From Methanobacteriota archaeon (GTDB taxonomy: Archaea > Thermoplasmatota > Poseidoniia > Poseidoniales > Thalassarchaeaceae), in the NCBI GenBank assembly GCA_002685895.1, contig NYYK01000100.1, positions 1-8,718 on the forward strand: 8,718 bases of DNA, written 5' to 3'. This document shows positions 6,380 through 8,718 of the stretch, piece by piece. The first letter of the stretch is position 1. Each line of letters begins with the position of its first letter. The position numbers were made by a program, and so were the translations under genes. Below the pieces are notes generated by a model. That model saw nothing but the letters and a program-made list of their open reading frames with translations. It was not told the DNA's origin and made no database searches.

Positions 6380-7669
6380 TCACTTCTTCTCAATCTTCAT
6401 GCAAACGCCAGCAGCCACGGTCTTACCCATGTCACGGATAGCGAAGCGGGATAGTTCAGGGAACGTATCTGCTTGCTCAATTGCCATTGGCTTGGTTGGT
6501 TGGAATCGAACTAGACATGCATCACCAGTGACGAGGAAGTCAGGGTTAGCTGTCTTCTCTCCCTTGCTAGTCTTCTCAAGTAAATCTACGAAGCGAACTG
6601 CAACTTGAGCAGTGTGAGCGTGGAACACTGGTGTGTATCCAGCGCCGATTGCCTTAGGGATGTCCATCAACTGAATCTGACCAATGAAGGTCTCATCGTG
6701 GCGAACATACATTGGAGGTTTGTCTGTGTACCCGCAGACGTCACCACGGCGGATGTCAGTTGCAGATAGACCACGAACGTTGAATCCAACGTTGTCACCA
6801 GGTTCTGCTCGATCAACCACTGTGTGGTGCATCTCGATTGATTTGACTTCTGCACTCTGTTCGCTTGGGTTGAACTGAACTGTCTTTCCTGAGTTTAGTA
6901 CACCAGTTTCAACCTTGCCGACTGGAACGGTACCAATACCACCAATCTTGTAGACATCTTGAATTGGCAAGCGAAGTGGCTTGTCAACTGGCTTTGGAGG
7001 CATCTGAACTCCATCAATTGCTTCGAAGAGGGTCATGCCACTATACCAAGGCATGTTTTCGCTCTTGTTGAATACATTGTCACCAGCAAGTGAACTGCAT
7101 GCGATGAAAGTAACCTTTGATGGATCGAATCCAGCCATCTTGAGTAGATTGCTGGTCTCCTCGACAACTTCGTTGTAGCGTGTCTCTGAGTAATCAACAC
7201 CAGGGATATCCATCTTGTTGACATTGACGATGAGCTCCTTAACACCCAATACACGGGCTAGGAAAGTGTGCTCTTTTGTCTGAGCATTGACACCATCGTT
7301 TGCAGCAACACAGAGAACTGCAGCGTCTGCTTGGCTGGTCCCTGTAATCATGTTCTTGACGAAATCTCGGTGACCTGGTGCGTCAATGACGGTGAAGTAA
7401 TAGTTAGGAGTGTAGAACTCCTTGTGTGCGACATCGATGGTAATACCACGCTCTCGCTCTTCCTTCAATCCATCCATTACGTAGGCGAATCCGAATCCGG
7501 CCTTTCCTCGCTCTGCAGCTTCCTTCTCGAACTTCTCGATGACGTGAGGCTCGATGTGCCCGCTGTCCAGCATTAAACGACCGACTGTGGTCGATTTGCC
7601 GTGGTCAACGTGACCGACGAACACTATATTCAGGTGCGGCTTCTTCTTATCTTCCCATTGTGAACCCAT
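6380..7669 (-). CDS. tuf: Translation elongation factor 1-alpha (aEF1A, EF-Tu class)
   Basis: This 429-residue GTPase delivers aminoacyl-tRNA to the ribosomal A site. All nucleotide-binding motifs are present: GHVDHGKST (19-27), the switch I region with ERGITID (73-79), DAPGH (96-100), NKMD (151-154) and a G5 loop SSLAGDN (192-198). Domain II begins near LRLPIQDVYKIGGIGTVPVGKVETG, and domain III contains the FHAHTAQVAVRF tRNA-binding strand. Length is normal for archaeal EF-1alpha. The frame extends upstream to an ATG at 7786, but those 39 residues have no place in the family and a strong Shine-Dalgarno precedes ATG 7669, so 7669 is the start. It heads an apparent operon with S10. Divergent residues include VAHKEF where many archaea have LAHKKF. 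Confidence 0.97.
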   Translation of the reverse strand: MGSQWEDKKKPHLNIVFVGHVDHGKSTTVGRLMLDSGHIEPHVIEKFEKEAAERGKAGFGFAYVMDGLKEERERGITIDVAHKEFYTPNYYFTVIDAPGHRDFVKNMITGTSQADAAVLCVAANDGVNAQTKEHTFLARVLGVKELIVNVNKMDIPGVDYSETRYNEVVEETSNLLKMAGFDPSKVTFIACSSLAGDNVFNKSENMPWYSGMTLFEAIDGVQMPPKPVDKPLRLPIQDVYKIGGIGTVPVGKVETGVLNSGKTVQFNPSEQSAEVKSIEMHHTVVDRAEPGDNVGFNVRGLSATDIRRGDVCGYTDKPPMYVRHDETFIGQIQLMDIPKAIGAGYTPVFHAHTAQVAVRFVDLLEKTSKGEKTANPDFLVTGDACLVRFQPTKPMAIEQADTFPELSRFAIRDMGKTVAAGVCMKIEKK

Positions 7670-7678
7670 GGTTATACT

Positions 7679-7683
7679 CTCCT
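7679..7683 (-). promoter_or_regulatory. Shine-Dalgarno of EF-1alpha
   Basis: On the minus strand AGGAG lies 9 bases before ATG 7669. It supports the shorter EF-1alpha start and shows that this transcript carries a leader. Confidence 0.75.
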
Positions 7684-7687
7684 TTGA

Positions 7688-7705
7688 GTGAGTCGGCCGA
7701 CTCAC
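7688..7705. promoter_or_regulatory. Perfect 18-base palindrome in the EF-1alpha leader
   Basis: GTGAGTCGGCCGACTCAC reads identically on both strands. It ends only 4 bases before the EF-1alpha Shine-Dalgarno and abuts a run of seven G on the minus strand. As DNA it could be the site of a dimeric regulator; as RNA it would fold into a 7-bp GC-rich stem with a GGCC loop that could affect ribosome access. Its function is inferred from position only. Confidence 0.55.
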
Positions 7706-7782
7706 CCCCCCTATTTGAACTAAACGCCACGATAGAGCATATTCAAGGGGAGTGAAAACGCACAACTGAGTGGCAAATGACC

Positions 7783-8718
7783 TCATTTGTACTTGAGGAT
7801 TATTTGTAGTTCAAGTATTTCTGCGTTATGTTGTTTGGTATTGAATACTTGGACAGTCCATTGACCATCCAAATGATCTCGCAAATCTCCAGTGCTGGAA
7901 GTCATTGTCAAACAGTAATTGTCTTCAGAACAATCTGAGTCTGTTTGTTGTTCATCAGAATTAGCGCTACTGTTGCGTACTTCTTCATCGGTTTGGTTGA
8001 AGAAATAGAGGTCCATTCTGTTGTCCTGCTCACAGAGTGCTCCACAACCTGCGCCGGGGTCCTTCTTCGGATAAACTAATCTTGCCTTGAACTGATTCAA
8101 TTTATGAGAGTTCTCAAAATCGTAAGTTAAGGGAGCAGTGAAATCTTCCCGAGGATTGTCTGCAGAATTATTTCGCCCAATCTCCCCGATATCACTCCAT
8201 TTCGCACGGGCGTTGACATAGACCCATGTGTCCTCAGAAGAGGTCATGCCTTGGTCATCGGTAACGGTCAGTTGAATCTTCCATTCACCTGGGGGTACTT
8301 CCCATTCATGGGTCTCGCCACTTGCATCAACATCGTTTGTCTTGTCACCATCACCATCTTCATCAATGTTGATGTTGAGATCCCATTTCCAACTTACTAT
8401 CCAAGATTCTGCACTTCCAGCCCCACTACCTGTTGCATCGAGTGAAACGGTGGTAGAAGGGTCCCAATCCCTTTCTGATTCATCCATTGCATCATCACAA
8501 ATCCAAACTAGGATGTAAGTTCCAGATGCTGAAGGAGCCTCGTCATCACAATCATCATCCTTCCATGTGGTAATAGAAGCAGTTGGTTCAGCAGCATCTT
8601 CTGCAAATATTTTGAGCCCCTGCTCTTTTTGAGTCTCAAACTCCCCGTCTGATACTGAAAGGACTACGGTGTAATCACCTGCTGAATTATACGTGTGCGA
8701 TGTTGTCAAACCGGTCTC
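7783..8718 (-). CDS. Secreted PKD-domain protein, C-terminal part (5' end outside window)
   Basis: The frame is open from the window edge at 8718 to TGA at 7783, leaving the last 311 residues. Residues 1-38 are the end of a PKD domain (HTYNSAGDYTVVLSVSDG, the classic closing strands). Residues about 46-170 look like a second, insert-containing PKD domain: VSLDATGSG, a W-x-W-D-L strand, an aspartate-rich loop DEDGDGDKTNDVD suited to calcium binding, then GEWKIQLTVTDDQG. Residues about 174-311 resemble the proprotein convertase P domain, with a late DGQWTVQVFN and a final EILELQIILKYK, the usual 'G-x-W-x-L-x-V ... G-x-L-x-x-W-x-L' layout. Four cysteines in this domain (CGALC and CSEDNYC) could pair. 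P domains commonly end secreted proteases, so a protease upstream is possible but unseen. There is no C-terminal membrane anchor. The TTG codon at 8709 is internal, not the start. Confidence 0.8.
   Translation of the reverse strand, partial: ETGLTTSHTYNSAGDYTVVLSVSDGEFETQKEQGLKIFAEDAAEPTASITTWKDDDCDDEAPSASGTYILVWICDDAMDESERDWDPSTTVSLDATGSGAGSAESWIVSWKWDLNINIDEDGDGDKTNDVDASGETHEWEVPPGEWKIQLTVTDDQGMTSSEDTWVYVNARAKWSDIGEIGRNNSADNPREDFTAPLTYDFENSHKLNQFKARLVYPKKDPGAGCGALCEQDNRMDLYFFNQTDEEVRNSSANSDEQQTDSDCSEDNYCLTMTSSTGDLRDHLDGQWTVQVFNTKQHNAEILELQIILKYK
8326..8370 (-). other. Aspartate-rich calcium-binding-like loop
   Basis: Fifteen residues of the PKD protein (NIDEDGDGDKTNDVD) alternate aspartate with glycine or asparagine in the manner of thrombospondin type 3 and dockerin-like calcium loops. 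It sits inside a PKD-like domain and probably stiffens it in calcium-rich sea water. Metal binding is inferred from spacing only. Confidence 0.45.

Larger units (their letters stand above)
7670..7782 (-). other. Leader/promoter region of the EF-1alpha-S10 unit
   Basis: This 113-base gap lies between the stop of the PKD protein and EF-1alpha. Besides the palindrome and Shine-Dalgarno it holds an A+T-rich patch on the minus strand, TTGAATATG at 7746-7738, at a suitable distance to be a weak TATA-like element for a start near 7715. The match to the archaeal TATA consensus is poor, so this is tentative. Confidence 0.3.

Noticed and set aside
7268..7576. 102-codon plus-strand frame inside EF-1alpha
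   Set aside because: It lies opposite the conserved GTPase domain and is a product of the codon pattern of that gene.
7670..7786. 39-residue N-terminal extension of EF-1alpha, starting at an ATG that overlaps the PKD protein's TGA (ATGA)
   Set aside because: The extra residues do not belong to the family, and ATG 7669 has a strong Shine-Dalgarno; the extension is simply open frame through the leader.
8251..8445. 64-codon plus-strand frame with hydrophobic residues, looking like a small membrane protein
   Set aside because: It is antisense to the PKD protein's aspartate-rich loop; the hydrophobic residues (isoleucine, valine) come from complementing aspartate codons.
1..8718. CRISPR array, tRNA/rRNA gene, insertion sequence or attachment site
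   Set aside because: No regularly spaced repeats, cloverleaf-like segments, transposase motifs or flanking terminal repeats were seen on reading the window.

Overview
The window looks like chromosomal DNA of a marine planktonic euryarchaeon, most likely Marine Group II/III (Ca. Poseidoniia). The evidence is an archaeal elongation factor 1-alpha next to archaeal-type ribosomal protein S10, an archaeal GINS replication protein, Shine-Dalgarno motifs before two of the genes, and very long acidic, asparagine-rich secreted proteins on both sides. The lineage is inferred from gene style and content; no 16S or marker phylogeny could be run.

Layout, left to right. (1) Positions 1-4868, minus strand: the first 1622 codons of a giant secreted surface protein whose 3' end lies beyond position 1. 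It has a signal peptide with an SRRSFL motif, three tandem adhesin-like (immune-inhibitor-A/MAM-like) beta-sandwich modules, then about 900 residues of beta-rich, glycosylation-sequon-rich sequence. (2) 4869-5009: a divergent intergenic region with a strong Shine-Dalgarno and short inverted repeats. (3) 5010-5945, plus strand: a GINS subunit (Gins51-like) with a helical N-terminal domain, an acidic serine-rich linker containing a PCNA-binding-like motif, and a small C-terminal B domain. (4) 5946-5994: a 49-base convergent gap. (5) 5995-6327 and 6380-7669, minus strand: S10 and EF-1alpha, probably one unit transcribed EF-1alpha first. (6) 7670-7782: the EF-1alpha leader, with a Shine-Dalgarno and a perfect 18-base palindrome. 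(7) 7783-8718, minus strand: the C-terminal 311 residues of a secreted PKD-domain protein ending in a domain resembling the proprotein convertase P domain; its 5' end lies beyond 8718.

Functionally this is a housekeeping core (translation elongation, small ribosomal subunit, replicative helicase cofactor) set between two cell-surface genes. I see no sign of a mobile element, CRISPR array, tRNA, rRNA or defence cluster. I did not find a clearly new multi-gene system. The points most worth following up are the palindrome in the EF-1alpha leader, the PCNA-binding-like motif in the GINS linker, and the architecture of the giant surface protein.
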